DNA of 64,000 bases from Planococcus antarcticus DSM 14505 (GCF_001687565.2 NZ_CP016534.2:3042501-3106500), one strand, 5' to 3'. Counted from the first letter of the stretch, positions 43,267-52,865 are shown. Numbers and translations: made by a program. The notes: generated from the sequence alone by a model not told the origin.

Positions 43267-43878
43267 TTAGTGGCGCACTCTAACTTTTTTCACGTAATAC
43301 CAAACAGCTCCTACTGCCGCTAGAGCAATCAAAGCATAAACGACGTTGGAATAAAGCCCTAGCTGACGCATGATTTGTTCTCGGTTGTCGCCCACCGCTT
43401 CACCCACGAACACCAGTATGGTATTCCATAGCAGAGTTCCGAGTGTGGTAAACGTTATAAACAACCAAAATTTCATATTCGACATACCTGCGGGAATGGA
43501 AATTAAACTGCGTACCAAAGGGATCAAGCGGCCAAAAAATACTGTCCAAACTCCAAATCGTTCAAACCAGTCATCCGCTTTATGTATATCCTCCTTTTTC
43601 ACACGAAGCCAATTGCCATATTTGTCTATAATTTTCTCCAGACGCTCAACATCTAGCAACAAACCAACGCCATACAGGACCACCGCTCCAATGACCGAGC
43701 CAGCAGTTGATGCTAAAATCACACCTGGTATCGTCATCGTAGTTGTAGTCGTCATAAATCCGCCGACCGTCAAAATGACTTCTGATGGAATCGGCGGGAA
43801 CACATTTTCCAACATCATAAGAAAAAATATACCGAAATAGCCATAATCCGACATAACTGAAGTAATCCAATCCTCCAT
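43267..43878 (-). CDS. DedA family membrane protein
   Basis: A 203-residue VTT-domain protein with about five to six hydrophobic segments. Typical motifs: ENVFPPIPSEVILTVGGF (24-41) and FGRLIPLVRSLISIPAGMSNM (about 115-135). Bacterial DedA proteins are proposed lipid scramblases or proton-dependent transporters needed for envelope integrity and undecaprenyl-phosphate or phospholipid flipping. It lies 13 bp after the metallophosphoesterase gene and is probably in the same transcript. Confidence 0.92.
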   Translation of the reverse strand: MEDWITSVMSDYGYFGIFFLMMLENVFPPIPSEVILTVGGFMTTTTTMTIPGVILASTAGSVIGAVVLYGVGLLLDVERLEKIIDKYGNWLRVKKEDIHKADDWFERFGVWTVFFGRLIPLVRSLISIPAGMSNMKFWLFITFTTLGTLLWNTILVFVGEAVGDNREQIMRQLGLYSNVVYALIALAAVGAVWYYVKKVRVRH

Positions 43879-43891
43879 GTAACCACTCCTC

Positions 43892-44980
43892 TTAAGAAGA
43901 TGGCCGGAAATTCATAGTTACCGACCACAATTCAGAACGGCTTCCGATACGCAAGGGCGGTCCCCAAAAACCAAATCCTGAAGACACGAGAAAATGCGTC
44001 TTTTCTATTAAGCGATACCCATAATCTAGTTCGAAAATTCGCTTTGTCAATAAATGATTGGGCCACATTTGACCTTTATGCGTATGACCGGACATATGCA
44101 AATCTGCGCCTAATTCTTTTGGCGTATTCAAATCGGAAGGTGTGTGGTCCATCACAATCCAAGGCAATGCGCCTTTTTCAGGTTTCAACTCGCGTAACGA
44201 CAGCCGATTACTATTTGTGCGGTCTTCACGTCCCGTCAAATAGAAACGATTAGCAATTAAAATAGTTTCGTCTCTTAAAATTTTCACACCTGACTTTTCC
44301 ATTACCTTTACTAGCAATGGAATTTTCTTGCCGTAATATTCGTGATTTCCTAAAACACCGTAAACACCAAGAGATGGTTTCAGTTGTTCCATAACTTCCG
44401 ACATACCATAACGTGCATACCATACCGGATCATCGTCCACTAAATCACCTGCTAAAAATACAACATCCGGATCGAGCGCGTTTGTTTTTTTAACAAAGCG
44501 TCGCAAATGTCTTTTCCCCGATAAAAAACCTAAGTGAAAATCGGAACCTATGACCATATGAAGTGGTTCTACCGCTTGACCTTCTACTGTAATCTCAAGC
44601 TTTCGAACAACCGGACTGTACGCCAAATAAGTTCCGGCAAGGAATAGCATGAGTAAAATAATTACTGTTAAGGACCCTACAACGAACACATCGTTTTTTA
44701 AATCTACCACTAGCACAACAACATTCGCCGTCGGAATCAGCAAAATTGCATACTGCAAAAAAGCAAACCAATACGAACCCAGGATCGTAAAACCAAGCCA
44801 TTTATGACCGATTCTTCCAATCACATAGCTAAAAGCAATAACGAACCAAAAAGCCGCAAAAAGCCACAGATTAACACCATCTAAAAAACTTATAAGCCAG
44901 AAATAAACCGCCCAGCCCAAATACGCAACAAGCGCTGTATAAATTAATAACATACTACCGATGCCCGCGACTATTTTCAT
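43892..44980 (-). CDS. Membrane-anchored metallophosphoesterase
   Basis: A 362-residue protein with four to five N-terminal helices (to about 130) and a calcineurin-like phosphoesterase domain. Metal motifs: GSDFHLG (about 146), GDLVDDD (about 180), GNHEYYG (about 212) and SGHTHKGQ (about 297). It resembles the YkoQ/YpbG group of B. subtilis; the substrate is unknown. ATG 44978-44980 follows AGAGGTG; an upstream extension exists but has no ribosome site. Confidence 0.88.
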   Translation of the reverse strand: MKIVAGIGSMLLIYTALVAYLGWAVYFWLISFLDGVNLWLFAAFWFVIAFSYVIGRIGHKWLGFTILGSYWFAFLQYAILLIPTANVVVLVVDLKNDVFVVGSLTVIILLMLFLAGTYLAYSPVVRKLEITVEGQAVEPLHMVIGSDFHLGFLSGKRHLRRFVKKTNALDPDVVFLAGDLVDDDPVWYARYGMSEVMEQLKPSLGVYGVLGNHEYYGKKIPLLVKVMEKSGVKILRDETILIANRFYLTGREDRTNSNRLSLRELKPEKGALPWIVMDHTPSDLNTPKELGADLHMSGHTHKGQMWPNHLLTKRIFELDYGYRLIEKTHFLVSSGFGFWGPPLRIGSRSELWSVTMNFRPSS

Positions 44981-45075
44981 AAAAACACCTCTTTCTTCTT
45001 TTAACATGAATCTCTGTATGAAAAATAGTATAGCATTCCAACTCATGCCCTTCGCAAATGAACTCCTGATTACCC

Positions 45076-45181
45076 GCTCGCAAAGCGTCGCCGCGCCCAC
45101 GGGCTAAGCGAAGCCAGAAGACAAACGGGCTTTGCTTGGCTTCTGGCGGGAGCTATGCCCAAAGTGGCCGGCGCGATTAAA
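45076..45181 (-). repeat. Dispersed repeat family member R8
   Basis: The complement of this segment matches R5 (24583-24682) nearly throughout, including ACTTTGGGCATAGCTCCC and TTCGCTTAGCCCGTGG. It contains a hairpin (GAAGCCA...TGGCTTC). It fills much of the gap between the phosphoesterase and the lia operon. Confidence 0.65.
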
Positions 45182-45273
45182 ACACACCTATCCACCTTAC
45201 CTAGACGCTTCTACGGCTCAAGACCTAGTAAAAGATGCAGTCAGAGACCGTATTGGAAAATCCACTTTCTTAG

Positions 45274-45279
45274 TATGAT
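45274..45279 (+). promoter_or_regulatory. Candidate -10 box of the lia operon
   Basis: TATGAT lies 30 bp before liaI. The only -35-like sequence (TTGGAA) is 15 bp upstream, too close for an unaided promoter. This would suit activation by LiaR, but I cannot identify the operator with certainty. Confidence 0.3.
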
Positions 45280-45308
45280 TAGGATAGAAATTGAGAGGAG
45301 GAAAAAAG

Positions 45309-45656
45309 ATGAACAAATTTTGGTTAATTACCCTCGGCATCATTGCCGGAATCGTCGCACTTTCCAATATCGGATCAATATTCGGGTTGGCAGTATCCTT
45401 ATTAATCATCTATGCAGGGGTGCATTACTATTTAAGAAGCCTATCCACATTAGCTAAAGTATGGTGGGCATCCGTAGCTGTTGTTGGGGGGATTTCAGCC
45501 ATTTCGAATGTGCCGGCTTTGATTGGCGTCGCCGCCCTCGTCGCTTTGTGGATCATCTACCGCAAATGGAATGGCCAAAACGTTTCTGTTGTAGCTGTAA
45601 AAGAAAGCGATCCATTTACGAATTTTGAACAGCAATGGAATAAATTAAGCAAATAA
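45309..45656 (+). CDS. liaI: LiaI-like membrane protein
   Basis: A 115-residue protein with three to four hydrophobic segments and a basic/polar tail (WIIYRKWNGQ... to the end). It is the first gene of a locus arranged as liaI-liaH-liaF-liaS-liaR. In B. subtilis LiaI is the membrane anchor for the phage-shock protein LiaH during cell-wall stress. The ATG follows GAGGAGG. Assignment depends mainly on order and topology because LiaI sequences are variable. Confidence 0.75.
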   Translation: MNKFWLITLGIIAGIVALSNIGSIFGLAVSLLIIYAGVHYYLRSLSTLAKVWWASVAVVGGISAISNVPALIGVAALVALWIIYRKWNGQNVSVVAVKESDPFTNFEQQWNKLSK

Positions 45657-45669
45657 GGAGGAACCGAAA

Positions 45670-46308
45670 ATGACAACTTTATGGGACCGTTTCAAATTTG
45701 CCGTCGCAACCGACCTGGATACTGTCGTTGCAAAAAAAGAGGAAAAAAATCCACTCGTTTTGCTGAATCGCTATATTACAGAAGCAGAAAATCAAACAAC
45801 GGCTACTGGAAAATGGGTGGAGCGCCAAGCTCAACTGAATGGTAAACTGGAGAAAGAATTGGCTGAAGCATCTGCTATGCTCGACAAGCGTCAAAGTCAG
45901 CTGGGACTGGCAAAAACTTCGGGCGAAAGCGATCTCGCTGATTTTGCAGCAATGGAAGTTCAAGCCTACGCTGCCCGGGTCGCGGTGCTGCAAAGCAACT
46001 TGGGTGAAAACATCGCTGAACTGACGGGGCTAGAGCACCGTTACGAGGAAATGAAGCATAAAGTGAAGGACATGAAAGTAAAGCAGCTACAATTGATGGG
46101 CAAGGAAAACGCAACGCGCGCTCATTACCAAATGGATAAAGTGATAAGCCCTGAACTCGTCGCTGAACGAATTGGTTCATTTGATGATATGACATCTTAT
46201 ATCACGACACTTGGTGCTAAAGTCGAAGAACGACACGAGCGTTCAGCGATGGAACGCCGTCTGGAATCTTTAGAAAAAAATAGCACAAACCAAAAAGAAA
46301 TTGTTTAA
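45670..46308 (+). CDS. liaH: LiaH, PspA/IM30 family protein
   Basis: A 212-residue, almost wholly helical coiled-coil protein: WDRFKFAVATDLDTVVAKKEEKNPLVLLNRYITEAE at the start is the PspA signature, with the EKEL..MLDKR coiled region after it. LiaH forms large oligomers that protect the membrane under antibiotic or lipid II stress. It begins 13 bp after liaI with its own AGGAGG and ends just before an internal terminator. Confidence 0.9.
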   Translation: MTTLWDRFKFAVATDLDTVVAKKEEKNPLVLLNRYITEAENQTTATGKWVERQAQLNGKLEKELAEASAMLDKRQSQLGLAKTSGESDLADFAAMEVQAYAARVAVLQSNLGENIAELTGLEHRYEEMKHKVKDMKVKQLQLMGKENATRAHYQMDKVISPELVAERIGSFDDMTSYITTLGAKVEERHERSAMERRLESLEKNSTNQKEIV

Positions 46309-46316
46309 ACTGGCGT

Positions 46317-46345
46317 GAGAAGAAGTTTTCTTCTTCTCATTTTTT
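46317..46345 (+). terminator. Internal terminator between liaH and liaF
   Basis: GAGAAGAAG and CTTCTTCTC form a perfect 9-bp stem around TTTT, followed by ATTTTTT. It would make liaIH transcripts far more abundant than those reading through to liaFSR, as known for B. subtilis. Confidence 0.85.
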
Positions 46346-46371
46346 CTGATACAAAGAAGGAGGCAAAAGCC

Positions 46372-47070
46372 ATGCAGCATTTTTCAACAAATAGACAAAC
46401 ATTTTTTCTATTGAGTGCCTTATTACTGATATTCGTGGAAGCCGCCTTTTTCGGAAACGGCAGTGTGTTTTTGATCCTTCTTGGTATCGGAACGATTTAC
46501 TATGCATTAAGAAATAAGGGCAAATATCGTCGTTCTTACTTTTGGACAGGCGCTTTTCTTATTGGTGTTTCAATTTTGTCAATGTGGAGTCTACGTCTGA
46601 TGGTATTCGGTCTTGCAGTTTATTTACTGCTTCGTTTATGGAAAGGCGAAGAGTGGCTTCAAACAGCACCCGTCTACGGCGCGACAGACAAAGGGCTGAT
46701 TCAAAACAAAGTCATGTCAATACAAAGCACAGCGGTTGAGGCTTATGAATGGAAAGACATTCACGTGCAAGGTTTTATCGGTGATATCCTAGTAGACACG
46801 ACACAAACTGTATTACCTAAAAAAACATCACTCATTTCCATTCGGCAAGGCTTCGGAAAAATTCAAGTTGTTGTACCTTATGAAGTTCCTGTCCGCATCT
46901 TTTATTCCACACTGCTAGGAGAAGCTCGCTTTTTCAATGGCGACAATCAGCGAATTCTTAATGGTACGATTCATGCGGAAGATGGTTATCCAGCAGACGA
47001 AGGCAATAAAGTCGAATTGATCGTCTCTGTGACCACTTGGATGGGAGATGTCGAGGTGATTCGCCGATGA
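46372..47070 (+). CDS. liaF: LiaF, negative regulator of LiaRS
   Basis: A 232-residue protein with three to four N-terminal helices (to about 95) and a C-terminal beta-rich LiaF domain (GFIGDILVDTTQTVLP..., VPYEVPVRIFYSTLLGEARFF). It keeps LiaS in its inactive state in unstressed cells. ATG 46372 follows GGAGG. It overlaps liaS by four bases (ATGA). No liaG gene is present before it, unlike in B. subtilis. Confidence 0.88.
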   Translation: MQHFSTNRQTFFLLSALLLIFVEAAFFGNGSVFLILLGIGTIYYALRNKGKYRRSYFWTGAFLIGVSILSMWSLRLMVFGLAVYLLLRLWKGEEWLQTAPVYGATDKGLIQNKVMSIQSTAVEAYEWKDIHVQGFIGDILVDTTQTVLPKKTSLISIRQGFGKIQVVVPYEVPVRIFYSTLLGEARFFNGDNQRILNGTIHAEDGYPADEGNKVELIVSVTTWMGDVEVIRR

Positions 47071-48113
47071 GACAAATTGTCCCGCGTAGTCTATTTTTCA
47101 TTTCCCTTTTCGCTTTGATCGTCTTCAGTATCTTGTTTGCTTTACTTGGCTTGCCATCGTTTAAGAGTTGGGCTGTTTTATGGGAAGATTTTATTGCTGG
47201 ACTGCCGCTCGGCATTTGGCTAATTGTTCTCATGCTCGCTTTGTCTATCGGTATCTCGTGGTGGACTGAATCGCTGTCACGATCAAAAGTACAAGAAATC
47301 GAAGAAATTTTCCAAGCTCTCCTGAGGAATGAAGACAACACCGTCGTTCAAGCAGCGCATATGAAAACTTTGCCCCGTAATTTATCCAGCTCAATCTTCA
47401 AACTACAAAAGCTTCTTGAAACACAACGCAAAAGCTTAACGCGCATTGCCAATGAACGTGCAGAAACGCAGGATCAGATCATCCAGGAGCGTTTGATTGT
47501 GGAACGTCAACGGCTTGCCAGAGAGCTTCATGACTCTGTTTCCCAACAGCTTTTCGCGGCTTCCATGCTGCTGTCATCTATGACTGAAAGCGAGGATGTG
47601 CAGCCCGGATTACTGCAAACAGAGAAGATGATCCAGCAGGCGCAATTGGAAATGCGGGCGCTGCTTCTGCATTTGCGTCCCGCTGCTCTTCACGACAAAA
47701 GTTTACGTCAAGGACTATTTGAATTGGTCAGTGAGCTGAAAGAAAAAGTTCATTTTACAATTGATCATAAATTAGAAGAAGTGCCTTTGCAAAAAGGGGC
47801 AGAAGATCATTTGTTCCGCATTGCCCAAGAAACTTTATCCAATACCTTGCGCCATTCAAAAGCAACCGAAGTTCATATCTTATTTGTCGAGCGCGACAAT
47901 TTCGCGATTTTACGCATACAGGACAATGGCGTCGGATTTGAAAGTGAACAATCCAAATCGACTTCTTACGGTCTCAAGCATATTGAAGAACGCGCCATTG
48001 AAATCGGTGCCACGAGCAAAATTATTTCAGTGCCTTCGGAAGGTACGATTGTGGAAGTAAAAGTTCCGATTGAAAGGAAGAAAACCCATGATTCGAATCT
48101 TATTAGTGGATGA
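47067..48113 (+). CDS. liaS: LiaS/VraS-type sensor histidine kinase
   Basis: A 348-residue kinase with two N-terminal helices (about 8-28 and 44-65), a short linker and a HisKA_3 dimerisation domain with phosphoacceptor His155 in RQRLARELHDSVSQQ. The ATPase domain follows (ETLSNTLRHSKA; DNGVGFE). The small extracytoplasmic loop is typical of intramembrane-sensing kinases. It responds to cell-wall stress and phosphorylates LiaR, with which it overlaps by 26 bases. Confidence 0.93.
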   Translation: MRQIVPRSLFFISLFALIVFSILFALLGLPSFKSWAVLWEDFIAGLPLGIWLIVLMLALSIGISWWTESLSRSKVQEIEEIFQALLRNEDNTVVQAAHMKTLPRNLSSSIFKLQKLLETQRKSLTRIANERAETQDQIIQERLIVERQRLARELHDSVSQQLFAASMLLSSMTESEDVQPGLLQTEKMIQQAQLEMRALLLHLRPAALHDKSLRQGLFELVSELKEKVHFTIDHKLEEVPLQKGAEDHLFRIAQETLSNTLRHSKATEVHILFVERDNFAILRIQDNGVGFESEQSKSTSYGLKHIEERAIEIGATSKIISVPSEGTIVEVKVPIERKKTHDSNLISG

Positions 48114-48723
48114 CCATGAAATGGTGCGCATAGGTGTCTCAGCTTACTTACAGTCTCAAAAGGATATGGAGGTTGCCGGTGAAGCCACAAACGGACAAGA
48201 AGCCGTGCAAATGGCATTAGACTTGCGACCAGATCTAATTTTAATGGATATGGTCATGCCCATCATGAATGGAGCAGAAGCGACAAAAGCCATTATCGAC
48301 CAATGGCCACAAGCGAAAATTATGATTGTCACCAGTTTTCTTGATGACGACAAAGTCTACCCAGCTCTTCAAGCGGGTGCCGTCAGTTACATATTGAAGA
48401 CTTCGAAAGCTTCACGGATCGCCGATTCTATTCGTGAAACCATGAACGGTATGCCTGTTCTTGAACCCGAGGTTATGACTAAAATGATGAAGCAAATGCG
48501 CCATGAACGCGTCCTGCACGATGAACTGACAGAACGCGAGACAGAAATCCTTCTGTTGCTCGCTGCCGGGTTGACCAACCAGGAAATTGCTGATCAATTA
48601 TTCATCGCCTTGAAAACAGTCAAGACCCATGTCAGCAATATCTTGGGGAAATTAGAAGTTCATGACCGGACCCAAGCAGTTATTTATGCATTTCAGCATA
48701 AACTCATATCTCCCCCTAAATAA
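48088..48723 (+). CDS. liaR: LiaR/VraR-type response regulator
   Basis: A 211-residue NarL-family regulator. The receiver domain has Asp8-Asp9, phosphoacceptor Asp54 in LILMDMVMP and Lys near 105 (YILKTSKA). The C-terminal LuxR-type HTH (about 145-205) has LTERETEILLLLAAGLTNQEIADQLFI. It should activate the liaI promoter. ATG 48088 follows GAAAGGAAG. Confidence 0.93.
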   Translation: MIRILLVDDHEMVRIGVSAYLQSQKDMEVAGEATNGQEAVQMALDLRPDLILMDMVMPIMNGAEATKAIIDQWPQAKIMIVTSFLDDDKVYPALQAGAVSYILKTSKASRIADSIRETMNGMPVLEPEVMTKMMKQMRHERVLHDELTERETEILLLLAAGLTNQEIADQLFIALKTVKTHVSNILGKLEVHDRTQAVIYAFQHKLISPPK

Positions 48724-48728
48724 ACCTA

Positions 48729-48768
48729 AAAAATACCGGACAGCTTAAAAGCTGTCTGGCATTTTTCA
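48729..48768. terminator. Terminator between liaR and the acyl-CoA synthetase
   Basis: CCGGACAGCTT and AGCTGTCTGG pair, with A and T runs on the outside serving both convergent genes. Confidence 0.82.
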
Positions 48769-48769
48769 A

Positions 48770-50347
48770 TTATGCATTTAATTTCCGTAGTTCCACGCGG
48801 CGAATTTTGCCCGAAGCAGTCTTTGGGAGCTCATCCATAAACTCGATGATGCGCGGATATTTATAGGGTGCCGTAATTTGCTTAACATGGTCCTGCAGCT
48901 GCTTCACTAAAACTTCTTTATCTGGGAAATCGTCTGGATTGCGCAAAACAACATAAGCTTTAACGATATTACCGCGAATCTCATCCGGAGCGGCTACAAC
49001 TGCACACTCCTGTATCGCTGCATGCTTCATGAGTGCATCTTCGACTTCGAAAGGCCCGATCGTATAACCCGAGCTGATGATGATATCATCACTTCGTCCT
49101 TCGAACCAGAAATAACCATCTTCATCACGTGTCGCCTGGTCTCCGGTTAAATACCAATCTCCCCGGAATGCTGCCTTTGTCCGCTCGGAATCCTGGTAAT
49201 ACTCTCGGAACAATGCCGGACAGTCACGGTGAACGGCGATATCCCCCACTTCTCCTATAGCTGTCGGTTGTCCTTCGTCATTGATGATATCAACCGGATT
49301 TCCCGGCGTCGGTTTGCCCATCGATCCCGGTTTCACTTCCATATCCTGGAGCGTTCCGACAAGCAGAGTATTTTCTGTCTGCCCATAACCATCACGAACA
49401 TTAATTTCAAATGCTTGCTGGAACGCTTCAATCACTTGTCGATTTAAAGGTTCTCCAGCAGACACTGCAGACCTCAATGCTGGCAGTTTGTAGGAGTCCA
49501 GATTCTCCACTTTCGCCATGATCCGGTATTCTGTCGGTGTACAGCAAAGGACATTGATCTGTTCATCTTTCAATAAATCCAGGTATTTCAAGGCATCGAA
49601 CGGTCCATTATAAACAAATGCTGTGGCACCAAGTGTAATGGTCGATAAAAACGGACTCCAAATCCATTTCTGCCAGCCAGGAGCAGCAGTTGCCCATACC
49701 ATATCGCCGCTTTGGACACCTAGCCATTTTGTTGCTGCTGTCCGCACATGCGCATAACCCCAGCCATGGACATGCACTACGCCTTTTGGATTGCCGGTAG
49801 TGCCGGATGTATACGATAGAAACGCCATGTCTTCACGGTGGGTCTGCACGCCTTCGAATTCCGGCGTTTCTTTTTCTGCCAGTTCTTCGAAAGATTGCCA
49901 ACCCTCTTCTGTGCCACCAATGATCAATTTATTGTTCAGCGCATCCACTTTTTCATCAATAGAGTTGGTCTCCTTGGTGGTTTTGTAATGCGCGACGACT
50001 CCCTTGGCACCCGAATGGTGCATCCGGTAAACCAAATCTTTTTTCCGAAGCATTTCTGAACATGGAATTGCCACAATTCCCGCACGCAGACAAGCCAAAT
50101 ACGTAATATAGGCTGCTGGAATCCGAGGAAGGATGATCAGCATTCGATCGCCTTTCTTAATGCCGAGCTTTAACAATACTTGAGCGTATTGATTCATTTT
50201 GCCAACTAGCTCTTTATAAGAAAGATCTTCCCGATTGCCGTCACCGTCAAGCCAGCGAATCGCCAATCGGTCGCTTTCTTCTTTGTATTTCTCCAACTCC
50301 GAAGTAATATTGTAATGCTCCGGAGCAATTAAATCTTTGAATTCCAT
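48770..50347 (-). CDS. AMP-forming acyl-CoA synthetase (MbcS/AcsA-like)
   Basis: A 525-residue adenylate-forming enzyme. ATP motif SYTSGTTGNPKGVVH (about 178), adenine motif DGYGQTENT (about 320), hinge TGDQATRDEDGYFWFEGRSDD (about 400) and catalytic Lys in TASGKIRR near the C-terminus. It activates a short or medium carboxylate to acyl-CoA. It is the last gene of an operon with a solute:sodium symporter, so it probably activates the imported acid (acetate, propionate or a branched acid). Confidence 0.88.
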   Translation of the reverse strand: MEFKDLIAPEHYNITSELEKYKEESDRLAIRWLDGDGNREDLSYKELVGKMNQYAQVLLKLGIKKGDRMLIILPRIPAAYITYLACLRAGIVAIPCSEMLRKKDLVYRMHHSGAKGVVAHYKTTKETNSIDEKVDALNNKLIIGGTEEGWQSFEELAEKETPEFEGVQTHREDMAFLSYTSGTTGNPKGVVHVHGWGYAHVRTAATKWLGVQSGDMVWATAAPGWQKWIWSPFLSTITLGATAFVYNGPFDALKYLDLLKDEQINVLCCTPTEYRIMAKVENLDSYKLPALRSAVSAGEPLNRQVIEAFQQAFEINVRDGYGQTENTLLVGTLQDMEVKPGSMGKPTPGNPVDIINDEGQPTAIGEVGDIAVHRDCPALFREYYQDSERTKAAFRGDWYLTGDQATRDEDGYFWFEGRSDDIIISSGYTIGPFEVEDALMKHAAIQECAVVAAPDEIRGNIVKAYVVLRNPDDFPDKEVLVKQLQDHVKQITAPYKYPRIIEFMDELPKTASGKIRRVELRKLNA

Positions 50348-50372
50348 AGGATAGCCTCCATTCTATTTTTCT

Positions 50373-50939
50373 TCACACCTGCGGGATAATCAGGTAATAA
50401 ACGCTTGCTAAAAACACGAATGCTGCCAATGCTGCTAAATAAGCTTTTACGGTTGTAAAATTTTGAGTTGTTTTGATGATTTTGGAACATACAAAGTACA
50501 TCCAGATAATTCCTACTACTAGCAGTATATAGACCAGCGGATGGCCATTTCCAGCATTCGCCAGATACGGAGCACCTAATAATCCAGGGAGCAGTGCAAC
50601 CGGCGCCGCGCGATTGATGTCACGCAAGAGCCCTTTTCCTCCAAGTCCTTTTGACCCTGCCCAAAGCAGCAGTGCCAGACCGATTTTTGTAATAAAAGCC
50701 ATCAATAACCCGAAAAGAATGAAGATCGCCGGAACAATGAAATTTTGCAGCAAAGTTGAATCGTAACTTGCTATGTATGGGGCATTTGACGCGATTGAAA
50801 TCGCGCCATAGCCCAAGCCAACGATAAACAGTAACAGATTGCTCACCCATTGGGTTTTCGGCAATTCTAAAAATGACCGAAAAGATGAATCATTTAAAGC
50901 AACCATTTTTCCGACCATTTTACTCACCCTTTCTTTCAT
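50373..50939 (-). CDS. Five-helix membrane protein (Yip1-like)
   Basis: A 188-residue protein with five hydrophobic helices, a Yip1-like topology and a conserved-looking GSKGLGGKG segment near residue 95. I cannot name a function. It is located between the symporter and the acyl-CoA synthetase in the same operon, three bases after the symporter stop. The start is uncertain: ATG 50939 has only a weak site (GGGGGA), and an ATG seven codons later is possible. Confidence 0.65.
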   Translation of the reverse strand: MKERVSKMVGKMVALNDSSFRSFLELPKTQWVSNLLLFIVGLGYGAISIASNAPYIASYDSTLLQNFIVPAIFILFGLLMAFITKIGLALLLWAGSKGLGGKGLLRDINRAAPVALLPGLLGAPYLANAGNGHPLVYILLVVGIIWMYFVCSKIIKTTQNFTTVKAYLAALAAFVFLASVYYLIIPQV

Positions 50940-50942
50940 TCC

Positions 50943-52595
50943 TTACATCCCCCAAGGCATCAAAGCCCATATCGCGACAACTGCAGAAACCACCACCGTT
51001 ACCCCGGCACCTACTGTGCTGTTATAGCGGTATGATTTAATATCCTTCCAACCGTGGATGCGTTCGATCAATTCAATATCCGATTGCTTGGTCAGCTTGT
51101 TCGCCAGACCCGGCATGCGGTTAGTAATATAGGAAACGACAATCAGCAAGATAAAACTAATCGGCACAGCGAGCATTGCGCCCGATAGACCCATTCCATC
51201 CGTGACCCCGTGCCCCGTCAAGACGATGTTCGGGAAAACGAATGGCGAGACGATAATGTAAATGGCACCACCGACTACAGAGGCGGCAATGGCTCCAAAT
51301 TTATTGGCTTCTTTCCACCAAACACCGACAATGATCAGCGGTGCATTCGTGACTCCCGCCAATCCGAATGCCCACAGAATACTGACAACTAGGAAAGCAG
51401 GCGGCTGGATTGCCAGCAGGATGCTGACCAATCCACCTGCAAAGATAGCCACGAATCCGATCCGAAGACTTAAACGCTGTGGAATATTCGGCTTTAAAGT
51501 AGCGATGATATCCTGAGAAATTAAAGCGCCGATTGCCAGCAAATTGCCACTCAAAGTCGAAAGGCCCGCTGAAATCGCACCGGCGATGACAAGTGCAGTC
51601 ACCCATTCCGGATTGTAGACGAGATTCAGGATGATCGTCAGTTTATCAGCATCTCCGTCTGAAATGACCAGCCCTTGGGTAGCAGTCGCATAAACGCCTA
51701 CAAAGCCCATTGCATAAGTCGCTGAGAACACCAGCCCTAGAATGAATGCGAACCAGACCATCGCTGAGCGTGCGCTTTTCAGATTGGATGCCGTGTAAAC
51801 ACGCATGGCTAAATGCGGAAGCCCCAAAGCCCCAATCGTCAAAGCTGGAATAATGGAGAAGTACCACTTTGGTGAGAACTGATAGTCGAAGAATGTCGGC
51901 AAAGATTCCAGCATGGCTGGAACCATATCCGAATAGAACAAAGGCGGAAAATACCAGCCAGTTGCTCCGACCGCTTTCATGATCGCGCCAAGCGGCAAGA
52001 TGAACATCAAAGCGATAATGACCATTTGAATCGCTGCGTTGTTCGTCGCTCCCGCCATGCCCCCGATTGTGATGTAACCGACGATAATAATGCCGAAAAC
52101 AAAAAGTCCTGTTAAATAAGGGATTCCCAATAAAGTTTCAAACGTGATGGCGATTCCGATCATTTGCCCGAGGGCATACATGATAGACACCAAAATCATG
52201 AAAAGAGCGGCAATGATGGAGGCCGTCACTCCATATCGGTCGCGGATAAAATGGGTAGGAGAAAAAGCACCCATCCGGCGAAGGCTCGTTCCATAAATGA
52301 TGGTGATCAATGGAATTGCCAAAATCAACTGAATCCACAACATGATAAACGGCACCTGCAACTGGAGAATCAGCGCCGTGATACCCAAGAATGTCGCCAA
52401 ACTCATATAAGTTGCCGCCATTGCTAGGCCATTGGTGAAAGCACCAACATTTCCACCGCCTATGTAAAGATCTTTAGCTGAGGCGCTTTTCCGGTTGGAC
52501 AGGAATCCGACGATATAAAACAATAAAAAAGTCGCTCCCACAACCGCTAAACCAAGAATTGGATTGGATAATTGCCAGTTTTGAGCTTCCATCAT
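50943..52595 (-). CDS. Solute:sodium symporter (ActP-like carboxylate transporter)
   Basis: A 550-residue protein with about 13 helices of the SSS family. Motifs: GGGNVGAFTNGLAMAATYMSLATFLG (about 47-72), the sodium-site region, and GAISAGLSTLSGNLLAIG near 345. ActP-type members import acetate and other short monocarboxylates with Na+. It begins immediately after the stop of a small two-helix protein and leads to an acyl-CoA synthetase. Confidence 0.88.
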   Translation of the reverse strand: MMEAQNWQLSNPILGLAVVGATFLLFYIVGFLSNRKSASAKDLYIGGGNVGAFTNGLAMAATYMSLATFLGITALILQLQVPFIMLWIQLILAIPLITIIYGTSLRRMGAFSPTHFIRDRYGVTASIIAALFMILVSIMYALGQMIGIAITFETLLGIPYLTGLFVFGIIIVGYITIGGMAGATNNAAIQMVIIALMFILPLGAIMKAVGATGWYFPPLFYSDMVPAMLESLPTFFDYQFSPKWYFSIIPALTIGALGLPHLAMRVYTASNLKSARSAMVWFAFILGLVFSATYAMGFVGVYATATQGLVISDGDADKLTIILNLVYNPEWVTALVIAGAISAGLSTLSGNLLAIGALISQDIIATLKPNIPQRLSLRIGFVAIFAGGLVSILLAIQPPAFLVVSILWAFGLAGVTNAPLIIVGVWWKEANKFGAIAASVVGGAIYIIVSPFVFPNIVLTGHGVTDGMGLSGAMLAVPISFILLIVVSYITNRMPGLANKLTKQSDIELIERIHGWKDIKSYRYNSTVGAGVTVVVSAVVAIWALMPWGM

Positions 52596-52865
52596 CTACA
52601 CATCCTTTACTTCGTCAGAAATTCCGAGTGCGTCGTTCTCACTATCAATTTCATCATCAATGCGATTGCCAATTTTTCCAGCTACGATTGTCAGAAAAAA
52701 GACACCAAACCAACCCATCAAAATCGGCACAATGTACATGACAGGAAAACCAAACAACATGCCATCTACTGGAAAGATGGAGAAAATTAGTCCTACATTC
52801 CCTACCACAATAAAGGCGGCCGTCATCCAAATTGTAAACTGCACTTCCTTTTTGTATGCTTTCAT
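52596..52865 (-). CDS. Small two-helix symporter-associated protein
   Basis: An 89-residue membrane protein with two helices (about 10-32 and 43-65) and an acidic tail (NRIDDEIDSENDALG). Small proteins of this kind often precede ActP-type symporters (compare DUF485 proteins), though this sequence is not clearly DUF485. ATG 52863-52865 follows GGGGGATACG. Its stop is directly followed by the symporter start. Confidence 0.7.
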   Translation of the reverse strand: MKAYKKEVQFTIWMTAAFIVVGNVGLIFSIFPVDGMLFGFPVMYIVPILMGWFGVFFLTIVAGKIGNRIDDEIDSENDALGISDEVKDV

